Position numbers and translations under genes: made by a program. Under the pieces are notes generated by a model. The model was not told where the DNA came from, did not search any database, and was given only the letters and a program-made list of their open reading frames with translations. Below, in pieces: positions 1 through 8,600 of a DNA stretch of 24,999 nt. Origin of the DNA: an uncultured bacterium (lineage in GTDB: Bacteria; Cyanobacteriota; Vampirovibrionia; Gastranaerophilales; Gastranaerophilaceae); assembly GCA_947169755.1 (NCBI GenBank), contig CAMVQX010000008.1, forward strand, positions 1 to 24,999. Direction: 5' to 3'. Within the stretch, counting starts at the first letter, position 1; every line of letters begins with the position of its first letter.

Positions 1-642
1 CAAGTTTTAAATCAAGCTCAAAATTATAAAAAAAGAGGCAATAAAGCGGGACAAATGCAGGTTTTATCTTCAATGCCGACTGATTACTGGGCTAATTATT
101 TTTTAGCTGAAATAAACAGGGAAGATAAAAATTTTGACAATGCAATTTTTTATTACAGAAAATCAATAGAATTGAAACCAAATTATTCACAATCTTATTT
201 GAGCTTGGGAAAAACATATTTGGAGCATAAAGAATTTCAAAATGCTGTTGATATGTTCAGTAAATATTTATCATACAATAAAAATTCTGATATAGCGTAT
301 GCCTTAAGAGCTGATGCCTATTTAAATATGAATTATATTATTGAGGCGGAAGAAGATATTAAAAATGCTTTAAAAATCGAAGAAAATATTTCATATCTTT
401 TAATAGAGGCAAAAATTTTGTATTACAAAGGCAATTACGATGAAGCAAGACAAAAACTGCTTATTTTATCACGAAATGTACAAACTTCGGAAGTATATAA
501 ATATCTTGGTCTTTGTGATTATGCCCAGAATGATTATCGAAATGCTTTATTAAATTTAGATAAAGCAATCATACTGTCTGATGACGACAAAGAATTGAAT
601 TCAACTTATAATAACGTAAAGATGATGTTGGATAAAAAATGA
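1..642 (+). CDS. TPR-repeat protein, 5' end outside window
   Basis: The reading frame is open from base 1 with no stop, so this is very likely the C-terminal part of a longer gene. The first in-window ATG (55) has no Shine-Dalgarno sequence and falls inside the repeat domain. About five tandem 34-residue helical repeats are visible, with the usual pattern of small and aromatic residues (for example FDNAIFYYRKSIELKPN, then FQNAVDMFSKYLSYNKN). TPR arrays are protein-binding scaffolds; no catalytic domain is seen. The stop overlaps the next gene's start as ATGA (639-642), so the two are probably translationally coupled in one operon. The partner and cellular role cannot be told from this fragment. 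Confidence 0.85.
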   Translation, partial: QVLNQAQNYKKRGNKAGQMQVLSSMPTDYWANYFLAEINREDKNFDNAIFYYRKSIELKPNYSQSYLSLGKTYLEHKEFQNAVDMFSKYLSYNKNSDIAYALRADAYLNMNYIIEAEEDIKNALKIEENISYLLIEAKILYYKGNYDEARQKLLILSRNVQTSEVYKYLGLCDYAQNDYRNALLNLDKAIILSDDDKELNSTYNNVKMMLDKK

Positions 643-1607
643 GAAGAAAACAGAAAGAAAGTTTTATGAGTGTGTTTAAAAATTGGTCTATATCAATATT
701 GCTTGCAATTGCAATGTTTTACGGACTTCAATGTTATAGCAGTACTAATAGCTTGAAATTCGCTCAAATTAGTGATGCTCATTTCTATACCGGTCAAAAT
801 AATACAACTTATAAGATGATTGCACGTTCCGGAGAACTTCTTGATGATGCAATAGCTCAAATAAATGAAACTCCAAATGTTTCTTTTGTCATGTTCACCG
901 GAGATTTGATAGATAAAGCATATGAAAAAGAATTAAGTGCATTTTTGCCGCATTTGGATAATTTGAGATATCCTTGGTATTTTGCTTTTGGGAATCATGA
1001 TACAATGATTGGCGGCTATTTGACTCCATCTTTGTATATGCAGCTTGTGAATAAGTATAACAAAAATTATAAGTTTGAAAAAACATATTATTCATTTGTT
1101 CCGCAAAAAGGTTTTAAAGCAATCGTTTTAGATACAATTATAAGAGACAGGCTAACATCTAACGGTTTGGTCGGAGAAGAACAACTTGCTTGGCTTGATA
1201 ATGAAATAAAAAATTCTCCTAAAGATGTAATTTTGATATATATGCATGTTCCTATCGTAGAGCCGTTTAACAGTCCTAATCACAGGCTGTTAGATGCAGA
1301 CAAGATTCAGGAAGTATTGAAAAAATATAAAAATCCCATTGGAGTATTTCAGGGACATTATCATGGCGCAAAAATTTCACAGGAAGGAAATATTTTGTAT
1401 GTAAGTTGTCCTTCTATGGTTACATATCCAAATGCATTCAGAATGATTACCGTTAATAATTACAGAAATCGTGTGGTGTTTAATATTGAGGACAAAGAAA
1501 CAAGATTAAAAGATATCCAAAAACTTGCAAAACTTTTGATATTTTCATCAAACTTTTATATAGGTGAAGAAAAAGACAGAAACGCCGTAATTACAATTAA
1601 AAAATGA
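639..1607 (+). CDS. Membrane-anchored calcineurin-like metallophosphoesterase
   Basis: The protein has 322 aa with a basic N-terminus and a hydrophobic segment at about residues 16-30 (signal anchor or signal peptide), so the enzyme domain should face the periplasm. The metallophosphoesterase signature is complete in order: D46-x-H48 (SDAH), G88-D89 (GDLID), G118-N-H-D121, H203 (MHVP) and G239-H-x-H-G (GHYHG). These residues bind the two metal ions in this family. Members hydrolyse phosphomono- or diesters; the substrate here cannot be predicted. The start at 639 overlaps the preceding stop by four bases. An internal ATG at 666, nine codons in, also gives a good signal peptide and is an alternative start. 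The MBL hydrolase gene follows after 7 bp. Confidence 0.88.
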   Translation: MRRKQKESFMSVFKNWSISILLAIAMFYGLQCYSSTNSLKFAQISDAHFYTGQNNTTYKMIARSGELLDDAIAQINETPNVSFVMFTGDLIDKAYEKELSAFLPHLDNLRYPWYFAFGNHDTMIGGYLTPSLYMQLVNKYNKNYKFEKTYYSFVPQKGFKAIVLDTIIRDRLTSNGLVGEEQLAWLDNEIKNSPKDVILIYMHVPIVEPFNSPNHRLLDADKIQEVLKKYKNPIGVFQGHYHGAKISQEGNILYVSCPSMVTYPNAFRMITVNNYRNRVVFNIEDKETRLKDIQKLAKLLIFSSNFYIGEEKDRNAVITIKK

Positions 1608-1614
1608 GGTTAAG

Positions 1615-2544
1615 ATGAGCGAATTTAGTGTAAAATTTAGAGGTGTAAGAGGAAGCTATCCGATAGCAGACAGCGATTATATGCAATATGGGGGGAATAC
1701 TTCTTGTGTTGAAGTTAATGTCGGCGGACATTTGATTATTCTTGATGCCGGAACAGGTTTAATTTCCGTTGGAAACGAACTTTTGAAAAATCATATTTTG
1801 TCCGGTGTTAATCCGTCCGAAAGGAAACCTATTAAGGCAACTGTTTTAATTTCACATATTCACCAAGATCATTTGCAAGGGTTTACGTTTTTTAGACCGC
1901 TTCATATTCCGACTTCAGAGATAAATGTTTTTGGAAATGTAAGTTATAACGAAAGTTTGTCTGATGAAATTTCTCAACTTTTGTTTGGTAAATCTTTTCC
2001 TTTAGATTTGGGTGATATTGCAGGAAATTTAAATATAAGAGATTTAAACGAATCTGAGGGAATCATCCTTCGCCATAATGAACAACCGATAATTAAAAGA
2101 ATTGAAACAGAAGATGATACGAAAGTTGAAAATGATGATGTTTTAATTACATATTATCGTTCTTACGCCCATCCTCAAGAAGGTGTTTTGATATACAAAA
2201 TAGCTTATAAGGACAAAGTTCTGGTTTATGCAACAGATAAGGAAAGTTACAAGGGCGGCGACAAGAAATTAATCAGTTTTGCAAGAAATTGCAATCTTTT
2301 AATTCATGATGCACAATACACAACAGAAGATTATATGGATTTATATGCCCCAAAACAAGGGTATGGGCACTCAACATACGAAATGGCTATTGAATGCAAA
2401 AATCAATCAAATGCTGAAAATTTGGTTTTCTTCCACTATGATCCAAATTATGATGACAACAAACTAAATTCTATAAAAGAACTTTACAAAGATTATGAGG
2501 GCGTTATTTTTGCTTACGAAGGTCTGGAAATAGACTTGCTGTAG
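1615..2544 (+). CDS. MBL-fold metal-dependent hydrolase
   Basis: This is a 309-aa metallo-beta-lactamase-fold protein. The N-terminus carries the VRGSYP...YGGNTSCVEV pattern common in ribonuclease Z/PhnP-like MBL proteins, followed by LDAGTG (43-48) and the metal-binding motif H81-x-H83-x-D85-H86. Further candidate ligands appear late (IHDAQY, GHSTYEM, FFHYDP), as expected for a two-metal site. There is no signal peptide, so it is probably cytoplasmic. A Shine-Dalgarno sequence (GAGG) lies just ahead of the ATG. The gene sits 7 bp after the phosphoesterase and 18 bp before a TPR gene, so all are probably co-transcribed. Phosphodiester or cyclic-nucleotide hydrolysis is plausible for the family; the substrate is unknown. 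Confidence 0.85.
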   Translation: MSEFSVKFRGVRGSYPIADSDYMQYGGNTSCVEVNVGGHLIILDAGTGLISVGNELLKNHILSGVNPSERKPIKATVLISHIHQDHLQGFTFFRPLHIPTSEINVFGNVSYNESLSDEISQLLFGKSFPLDLGDIAGNLNIRDLNESEGIILRHNEQPIIKRIETEDDTKVENDDVLITYYRSYAHPQEGVLIYKIAYKDKVLVYATDKESYKGGDKKLISFARNCNLLIHDAQYTTEDYMDLYAPKQGYGHSTYEMAIECKNQSNAENLVFFHYDPNYDDNKLNSIKELYKDYEGVIFAYEGLEIDLL

Positions 2545-2562
2545 AAAATAATTAAATAAATT

Positions 2563-3126
2563 ATGATGAAAAGATTTGCGATATTTTTATTGTTATTTTT
2601 AGGTATTCTCACCTCAGGTTACGGCGAGCCGGAGACTTTTGTGATTGATGCAACTAAAAATGCTTATTTCCATAATAATTTAGGATTGAATTATTTAAAA
2701 GAACATTGTTATTATGCGGCAATCCAAGAATTCAAAATTGCAATAAGTTTGAATCCAAATACTCAGGCAACATCAGTTTATTATAAGAATATCGGTGATG
2801 CATATATGGAGATAGGATATCCTGATATGGCAAAACAGCCGTATGAAGATGCTATAACACAGTATAGCTTGAATTTACAATATTATCAAAAACTTGCAAA
2901 ATGTTATAAAGCTTTGAATCTTGTGCAAACTAAAATCGGTGAATATTCAAATGATGAAAATGTCTTAAACAAAGTCATGCTTGGGATTTTGTATATTGAA
3001 CAGGGTGATTTAAAACGAGGAACAATTATTTTGGACGAATTTGCAAATTCAGAACCTGACTTGTTGATTACTCCTGCTGTAAAAAAATATGTTAAAGAAG
3101 TTTCAAAAGAATTGAATAAAGTCTAA
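2563..3126 (+). CDS. Secreted TPR-repeat protein
   Basis: This 187-aa protein begins with a convincing signal peptide: MMKR, a hydrophobic run (about residues 5-17), then a small-residue region before EPE at about 22. The mature part holds two or three TPR-like helical repeats (AFHNNLGLNYL-type turn at about 35-65, ATSVYYKNIGDAYMEIGYPD at about 72-95, and a weaker C-terminal one). It is probably a periplasmic or outer-membrane-associated scaffold. The Shine-Dalgarno signal is weak, and either of the first two ATGs could be used. It is the last gene of the plus-strand cluster, and its TAA overlaps the TAG of the convergent ldpA gene by four bases. No enzyme motif is seen. Confidence 0.75.
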   Translation: MMKRFAIFLLLFLGILTSGYGEPETFVIDATKNAYFHNNLGLNYLKEHCYYAAIQEFKIAISLNPNTQATSVYYKNIGDAYMEIGYPDMAKQPYEDAITQYSLNLQYYQKLAKCYKALNLVQTKIGEYSNDENVLNKVMLGILYIEQGDLKRGTIILDEFANSEPDLLITPAVKKYVKEVSKELNKV

Positions 3127-4052
3127 ACTGTTTCTACGAGTTGTTTTGCAATATTCAAGGCTTCGTTAAAAATTCTTTTGTTTGTTAAAAAATCATCTCT
3201 TTCAATATATTTGCTTACAATTTTTCTTGCAAATGTACCTATTGCAATTCCGTGATAATTTATGCCACACATTTTTGCAAGTTCTGAAGTTTTTGAATTT
3301 GTACCACCTGAAAGCATTATATAGACAGGAAGTTTTGCATTTTGAACAATTTCTGCCGTGGCAACAGCTTGAAGAGTGGTTTTAAAATCATCTCTTCCGC
3401 CGCTCATAGGAAATCCGTCAGCCTGTATAATTGTTGAATAAGCAGGGCGTTTGTTTATCATTTTTTTAATACGTTCAAGCATTTTTGTTTCGGAAAGATT
3501 TCCTCTTGCTGTGCATATACTCAAAAAACCGTTGAAAACAGAATTAATATAATTCCATTTTTCCAAAGTATCACCTTCATTTTCATTCATTGTATGGAGT
3601 TCAATACAGTCGATCCCTTTTTCAATTAAAGGCGGTAGAACTTCTTTCAAATCTTTATTTTCGGTTGTGAATGTTATTGCATTATGCCGGCAGACAGAAA
3701 AACATTTGCCGCATCCGATGCATCTTGCGGATTTGATTTTGCAGTGCGAAATGGTTTTTTGCGGGCAAATTTCTTCGCATTTGTGGCAACCAACGCATTT
3801 TTCATAATCTATTTGGGCTTTTCTTATGTGAGGATCTCCGTTTATTCCAACGCTGACACATAAATAGCCTTCACGGTCTTGAAGTCCTTTTTTCGCGGCA
3901 TCAACTATTTCAGGTTTGGCTGATAAATCAAAAAATTTGCAGCCTGCGGCTGAATACAACGCAACAAGTTTTTCTACCTCTAAAGCATCTTCATTACCTG
4001 CACCACAGACGAGTTTAAAACATTTCTTTGAGTTTAAAAGCTCTTTCAACAT
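3123..4052 (-). CDS. ldpA: LdpA-like 2[4Fe-4S] protein
   Basis: The 309-aa product resembles cyanobacterial LdpA (light-dependent period A). Its N-terminus KCFKLVCGAGNED...YSAAGCKFFDLSAKP matches the family opening by recognition. It is followed by two full CxxCxxCxxxC ferredoxin motifs (C86, C89, C92, C96 and C111, C114, C117, C121) that should bind two [4Fe-4S] clusters. An LdpA-type C-terminal domain follows, including SGGRDDFKTTLQAVATA and LSGGTNSKTSELA. In Synechococcus, LdpA is a redox-sensitive protein that tunes clock period and associates with clock components. No kai gene or photosystem gene is in this window, so a redox-sensing or metabolic role is more likely here. The start is the ATG at 4052, sharing one base with the stop of the upstream beta-lactamase-like gene (TAATG). 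Confidence 0.8.
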   Translation of the reverse strand: MLKELLNSKKCFKLVCGAGNEDALEVEKLVALYSAAGCKFFDLSAKPEIVDAAKKGLQDREGYLCVSVGINGDPHIRKAQIDYEKCVGCHKCEEICPQKTISHCKIKSARCIGCGKCFSVCRHNAITFTTENKDLKEVLPPLIEKGIDCIELHTMNENEGDTLEKWNYINSVFNGFLSICTARGNLSETKMLERIKKMINKRPAYSTIIQADGFPMSGGRDDFKTTLQAVATAEIVQNAKLPVYIMLSGGTNSKTSELAKMCGINYHGIAIGTFARKIVSKYIERDDFLTNKRIFNEALNIAKQLVETV

Positions 4053-5200
4053 TATTTCACCATATAGTTATAAATAGTTTCAGACGCTTTAACTATAAAT
4101 TCTTTTCCTAACGGAGAGTTATGAGGTCTGTTTACTAACATAACAACTATATACTTTTTGCCGTTAGGCGCAAAAACAATACCGGCATCACCCAACATTT
4201 TTCCGATATCTCCGGTTTTGTGAAGGAACTCAACCCCTTGAGGTAAACCTGCCGCAATTAGTCTGTTGTTGTGCACATGTCCCATATAATCAAAGATTTT
4301 TGCACGGGATTCGTTAGATAAAAACTTTGGATTATCGAGGTTGTATAGTATTGTAGCCATATCACGGGCTGTAGAATGGTTTGTACCTTCCAAATCCGGA
4401 AGCCAGGTTTGAACGTAAGTGTGCTTTAAACCCCACTGGCGTATTGCGGAATTTATGTCAGTCATAGAGCCCAAACGCGCCATAAGCATATTTGTTGCTG
4501 AATTATCGGATTCCGTAATCATTACTCTTGCAAGGGTGTCAATTGAATATTGACTGTTTAAACCTTTGTATTGCAAGCTTCCTGAGCCCTCGGTCATATA
4601 ATAATCAGTTAATGTCATTTTTTCATCTAAAGAAACAAATCCTTTTTCAATTGAGCGAAAAAGTTCTGTTAGAACCGGAAGTTTTATGATACTTGCAGTC
4701 GGATAGATTTCATCAGCATTAAAATCCACATAATCCCCCGTTTGGTAATCCCAAACATATACTGAAGGTTTTATTTCCGGGTAAGTTGATGCAATGTATT
4801 TTATTTCATTTTTCAAAGGTGCTAATTCTGAATTTTCAATAGGAGTTGTCATTTGCGGTTTTTTTGCAGTATTAACAAATGAACGCATTCCCATAAACCA
4901 GTGATTTGAAAGGTAGTTCGTTGTCGGGAAAACAATCTGTTGATAATCAGTTGTTATTTTTTTGTATGGAGTAGGATTGAAAATGTGTTTTGTTATTTTA
5001 TTAAATCCTATCGGCAGCAAGCCAAATGCAACCACAGCTACAAATAAAAACGAAATAATTCTGTGGATAAAACGGTTACGTTCGACTTTCTTTTTGTCGG
5101 CGGTTCTAATAGGTTTTACCGATTTAAGCTGTGGTCGGACATAATTTTGCCGACTATAATAGCGGTAATCTTCGTAATATCTTTCGGCCGGTTGTGGCAC
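4052..5200 (-). CDS. Membrane-anchored class A beta-lactamase-like serine hydrolase
   Basis: The protein has 382 aa with a basic cytoplasmic N-terminus (1-48), one membrane segment (about 49-66), a linker, and a class A beta-lactamase-fold domain (about 125-382). The acyl-serine motifs are present: S170-x-x-K173 (SIIK), S231-D232-N233 and K328-T329-G330. The omega-loop region reads WLPDLEGTN (266-274). By manual alignment the usual Glu166 is Leu and Asn170 is Glu, so deacylation may be impaired. It could be a lactamase, a D,D-peptidase-like enzyme or a penicillin sensor. The start is GTG at 5200, chosen because GGGGAGG sits about 7 bases upstream. A well-formed promoter (5228-5256) drives it, and ldpA follows with a 1-base overlap. 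No antibiotic phenotype can be concluded. Confidence 0.8.
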   Translation of the reverse strand: MPQPAERYYEDYRYYSRQNYVRPQLKSVKPIRTADKKKVERNRFIHRIISFLFVAVVAFGLLPIGFNKITKHIFNPTPYKKITTDYQQIVFPTTNYLSNHWFMGMRSFVNTAKKPQMTTPIENSELAPLKNEIKYIASTYPEIKPSVYVWDYQTGDYVDFNADEIYPTASIIKLPVLTELFRSIEKGFVSLDEKMTLTDYYMTEGSGSLQYKGLNSQYSIDTLARVMITESDNSATNMLMARLGSMTDINSAIRQWGLKHTYVQTWLPDLEGTNHSTARDMATILYNLDNPKFLSNESRAKIFDYMGHVHNNRLIAAGLPQGVEFLHKTGDIGKMLGDAGIVFAPNGKKYIVVMLVNRPHNSPLGKEFIVKASETIYNYMVK

Positions 5201-5227
5201 AAAAAAATCCTCCCCAAATATATTACT

Positions 5228-5256
5228 ATTGTACTTTGTACAAAATTTTATGGCAA
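5228..5256 (-). promoter_or_regulatory. Promoter of the beta-lactamase-like/ldpA operon
   Basis: On the minus strand, TTGCCA (5251-5256) and TACAAT (5228-5233) are separated by 17 bp, predicting a 21-base leader that contains GGGGAGG before the GTG start at 5200. A 10-bp perfect palindrome TTTGTACAAA (5235-5244) lies inside the spacer and could be an operator. Confidence 0.6.
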
Positions 5257-5288
5257 GAAAATTACAAAAAGTTTTACAAAAAACTTTA

Positions 5289-5297
5289 TGCTATAAT
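5289..5297 (+). promoter_or_regulatory. Extended -10 promoter of the HIT gene
   Basis: TG-C-TATAAT is a perfect extended -10. No good -35 is seen at 16-18 bp, as is common with extended -10 promoters. The predicted start at about 5304 falls within AGGAGG (5303-5308), giving a leader of about 13 bases. Confidence 0.6.
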
Positions 5298-5316
5298 CAA
5301 CGAGGAGGATTTAAAG

Positions 5317-5622
5317 ATGACAGATTGTATTTTTTGTAAAATTATTAACGGAGAATTTGGAACAGAATTTGTATATGAGAATGAATATGCGGTTGTATTC
5401 AAAGATATTAATCCAAAAGCTCCGACTCATTTGCTTGTTGTGCCAAGAATGCATGTTGAATCTTTAAATGAGCTTGAAGATAAAAAGCTTATGGGCGAAT
5501 TATTGCAAACCGTAAAAGATGTTACGAAAAAAATCGGTCTTAAGTCTTATAAAACCTTAATTAATACAGGAAAAGAAGCAGGACAGGAAGTTTTTCACCT
5601 TCATATTCACGTTTTGGGCTAA
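5317..5622 (+). CDS. hinT: HIT-family nucleotide-binding protein, short C-terminus
   Basis: This 101-aa histidine-triad protein has the start DCIFCKIINGEFGTEFVYE, the core PKAPTHLLVVPRMHV, and the catalytic triad H94-x-H96-x-H98 (HLHIHVLG). HIT/HinT enzymes hydrolyse purine nucleotide phosphoramidates such as AMP-lysine. C4 and C7 could be part of a zinc site seen in some members. The ATG at 5317 was chosen over upstream in-frame codons because AGGAGG lies at 5303-5308 and the family begins here. The protein stops right after VLG, while relatives usually continue about ten residues (a GGR...W-P-G tail). Its stop overlaps the end of the convergent helicase gene by four bases. The symbol is a family-level guess. 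Confidence 0.88.
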   Translation: MTDCIFCKIINGEFGTEFVYENEYAVVFKDINPKAPTHLLVVPRMHVESLNELEDKKLMGELLQTVKDVTKKIGLKSYKTLINTGKEAGQEVFHLHIHVLG

Positions 5623-8600
5623 ATTTCTTCTAATAATACTCTGTCCAGACAAGCTTTTTGCGAGTATTGCCATTCTCTGAACGTTATACGTTTTACTTTG
5701 TAACCTGAACGTTCAATTATTGCCTGTTTTTTCATATTTGATATGTAAGATTTTGATTTATCTTCCACACCGTCAACTTCTATTACAAATTTGTCATCAA
5801 CGAATAAATCAGCACTCAAACCTGCAATATCAGAACCTGCAATAACTTTGTGATCAAGCTCTCTCAATTTTTCAGCAATTTCACGCTCAAGAGAGTTTTT
5901 GTAAATATTTTCATCTATTTCACCGGAATTAAGTGCTTCTTTGCGGTTTTGGTATTCCTGCATATATGAAACATAGTTTCTGAAATGCCCTTCAGGAAGC
6001 TCTCTTGGATTGCGTGAAATAAAGTTAATTACTTTATTACGTCCTCTTGTGATTGCAACGTTAAATAGATTTGGTTTTTGCATAAACATTAAACTTTGTA
6101 CAAAACTGTTATCTGCAATTGCCCAGGAAATCATCATTATATCACGTTCATCACCTTGGAAAGTGTGTGCCGTACCGATTTCAATTTGGTGTTTTTTTAT
6201 CATATAATCAGATAATACCTTTGAAACAGATATTTTTAATTGTTCAACCTGAGCCCTAAACGGAGATATAATACCGACACTTACAGGATTATCAGGATTT
6301 TGTCTTTCATCTTCTATGATTATTTCATGTAATCTTTTTACTACAGCTTCAATTTCAGGAAGGTTTCTTGTTGCGTCAAAATCGACTTTCCCGTCCATAA
6401 CTTCTACAAGTTCCAATACTTTTTCCTGAGGTTTGTCTTTTCTCATTACACGAATTCTGTCGTTATAAAATTCATGATTAGAAAAATTAATAATCGGCGG
6501 CAGGCTTCTGAAATGTTCATCAAGCATAACTGAATTCATTGAATAATAATCCGCCAAATCAAACATAGAATTTGTTCTGAATCGCCAAATCAATTGATAT
6601 TTGTCAGGGATACCGTACTGGCTCAAGAAAGACTGTTCCTTAGCTTTTTCAAGGAAAGAAAGATGCGGGAGCTGTTTGTCATCTCCGACTATTACCGCGC
6701 GTTTTGCTCTGAATAATATTGGGAAACAGCTTGCTATATCGCATTGTGATGCTTCATCAATAATTGCAACATCAAACATTCCGGGTTTTAAAGGAAGTGA
6801 ATCAGAAACTGCGTATGTTGTAACACACCAGCAGGGGAATGCTTCCAATAAAGGTTTAAAATCTTCTTCTTCCAATATATTTGTTTGGAGACGTTTGCGA
6901 TTTGTAACAAGTGATTTTGCATGAACTTTCAATCTGCGTCGTTTGTTTTCATCTCTCAGTAATTCTTTTAAAGCTTCACGTCGTTTGTTTTTCAAAATAT
7001 TTGTTGCAAGAGTTTTTTGCTTACGTTTCATTGTTCTTATTTGCTCTGATAACATGTGCAAGTTTCCGATTTTTTGAATATTTGCTTCAATGTTGCGTAA
7101 AGACCATTCAAGATTTGCAAATTCCAATTCTTGCTTCAATTTACCCAAATTATCGTATGTAACGTCAAATTCTTTCAGTTTAAGTATCTTTTTGAGCTGT
7201 GTGAGACTTGTAAAGTTTGCTATTTTTGATATAAAACCGGCTTTTTCAATATTTGCCTCAAGAACTTTTATTATGCCTGAAATTATATCTATCTCACCTT
7301 TTTTAAGACTTGTTTTAATGAAACTTCTTTCGCCTAAAACTTTTTCTTGTTCTTCGACTTCCAAAAGTTTATCATGCCAATCTTTTTCAAGTTTTATAAT
7401 ACTTTCGGATTTGTTTTCAAGATTTTTTAGCATATCAAGATGATCCTTCATGTCTTTTGTATCAACAAGAAGAATATCTTCAACGTTATTATCCAACCCG
7501 TTATCGCTATTTAATAAATTATTTAATTCATCGCTGAGCTGTCTTTGATAATTTAAACGTCCTGCCCTCAGTGCCATATGACTTGCGCCTAAATCGTTCA
7601 AACGTTCTGCAACAACATCAACAGCTTTATCCATACGAGAAGCCACCAGAACCGTTTTCCCGTTTGCAACCAAATGAGAAACAAGGTTTACAATTGTTTG
7701 CGATTTACCTGTTCCGGGAGGTCCTTGTACTGCAACAAATTTGCTGTTATCTATATTTTTTATTACTTGTAGTTGACTATCACTTAATGATAATGGCGTT
7801 ATAGGATAAAAATCCGTAACTTTGTTTAAGTCCTTCATCGGAACGGATTTTTCTTTGCTTTGAGCATATTCTTCATTGATTATACTCAAGGCAGTTTCCC
7901 TATATATACCGGAAGGTTTTTCTGCGATTTGTGTTAATTCGTGTAAAACTCCGGCTGTAACTGATGGGCGTTTTGTCAAAATTATTGCACTTTGATAAGT
8001 AACCGCAACTTTTTCGAGTTTTACTTTTTGTTTTTCTTGTTCCCTTTCTTCTTCTTCAATAATTTCGTCTAGATTTTCGCCATCAACCTTTTCTTTATAG
8101 AAATCTTTTGATTTTGAAATATTGTCATCTTCTTTGTATTCATCGGTATTTACGGCAATTTCCAAATCCGGAACAAGAGATTTAAGAGTTGTCAAAAATA
8201 CATCAAGTTTTTCTTGCGTAATAGGCAAGTCAGGTACAACGTCCAGAATACCCTCAAGCAATAAATCTACTTCATCTTCATCGTCATGTTTGCTCATCAA
8301 AGCAGCAAGTGCGCCGGTATTTAAGGACAAAATTTCTTCCTGTCTAAAGCAGTTTATATTCACCCCGTTGCGTTCAAGTTTGCATGGCATATATAAAAGC
8401 GGGGTTAAAAATTCGTTTTGTTTTTTTGTTTTTGAACTTTTACCAACCAAGAACAAATATCCGTAAATCAAATATTTGTCTTTTGCGCCCAAATCGCTTT
8501 GAATCATTAATTCTGTGAGTTTCGGGTCGCTTCCGTCAAGGGAAATGTATTCATCGCCGTTTGAAAATAATTTTTCTTCACCTTGCAAAAATATCCATTT

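Noticed and set aside
5131..5316. In-frame N-terminal extension of the HIT protein.
   Set aside because: It would cross the divergent promoters and the start of the opposite gene, and the HIT family begins at the ATG at 5317 with AGGAGG in front.
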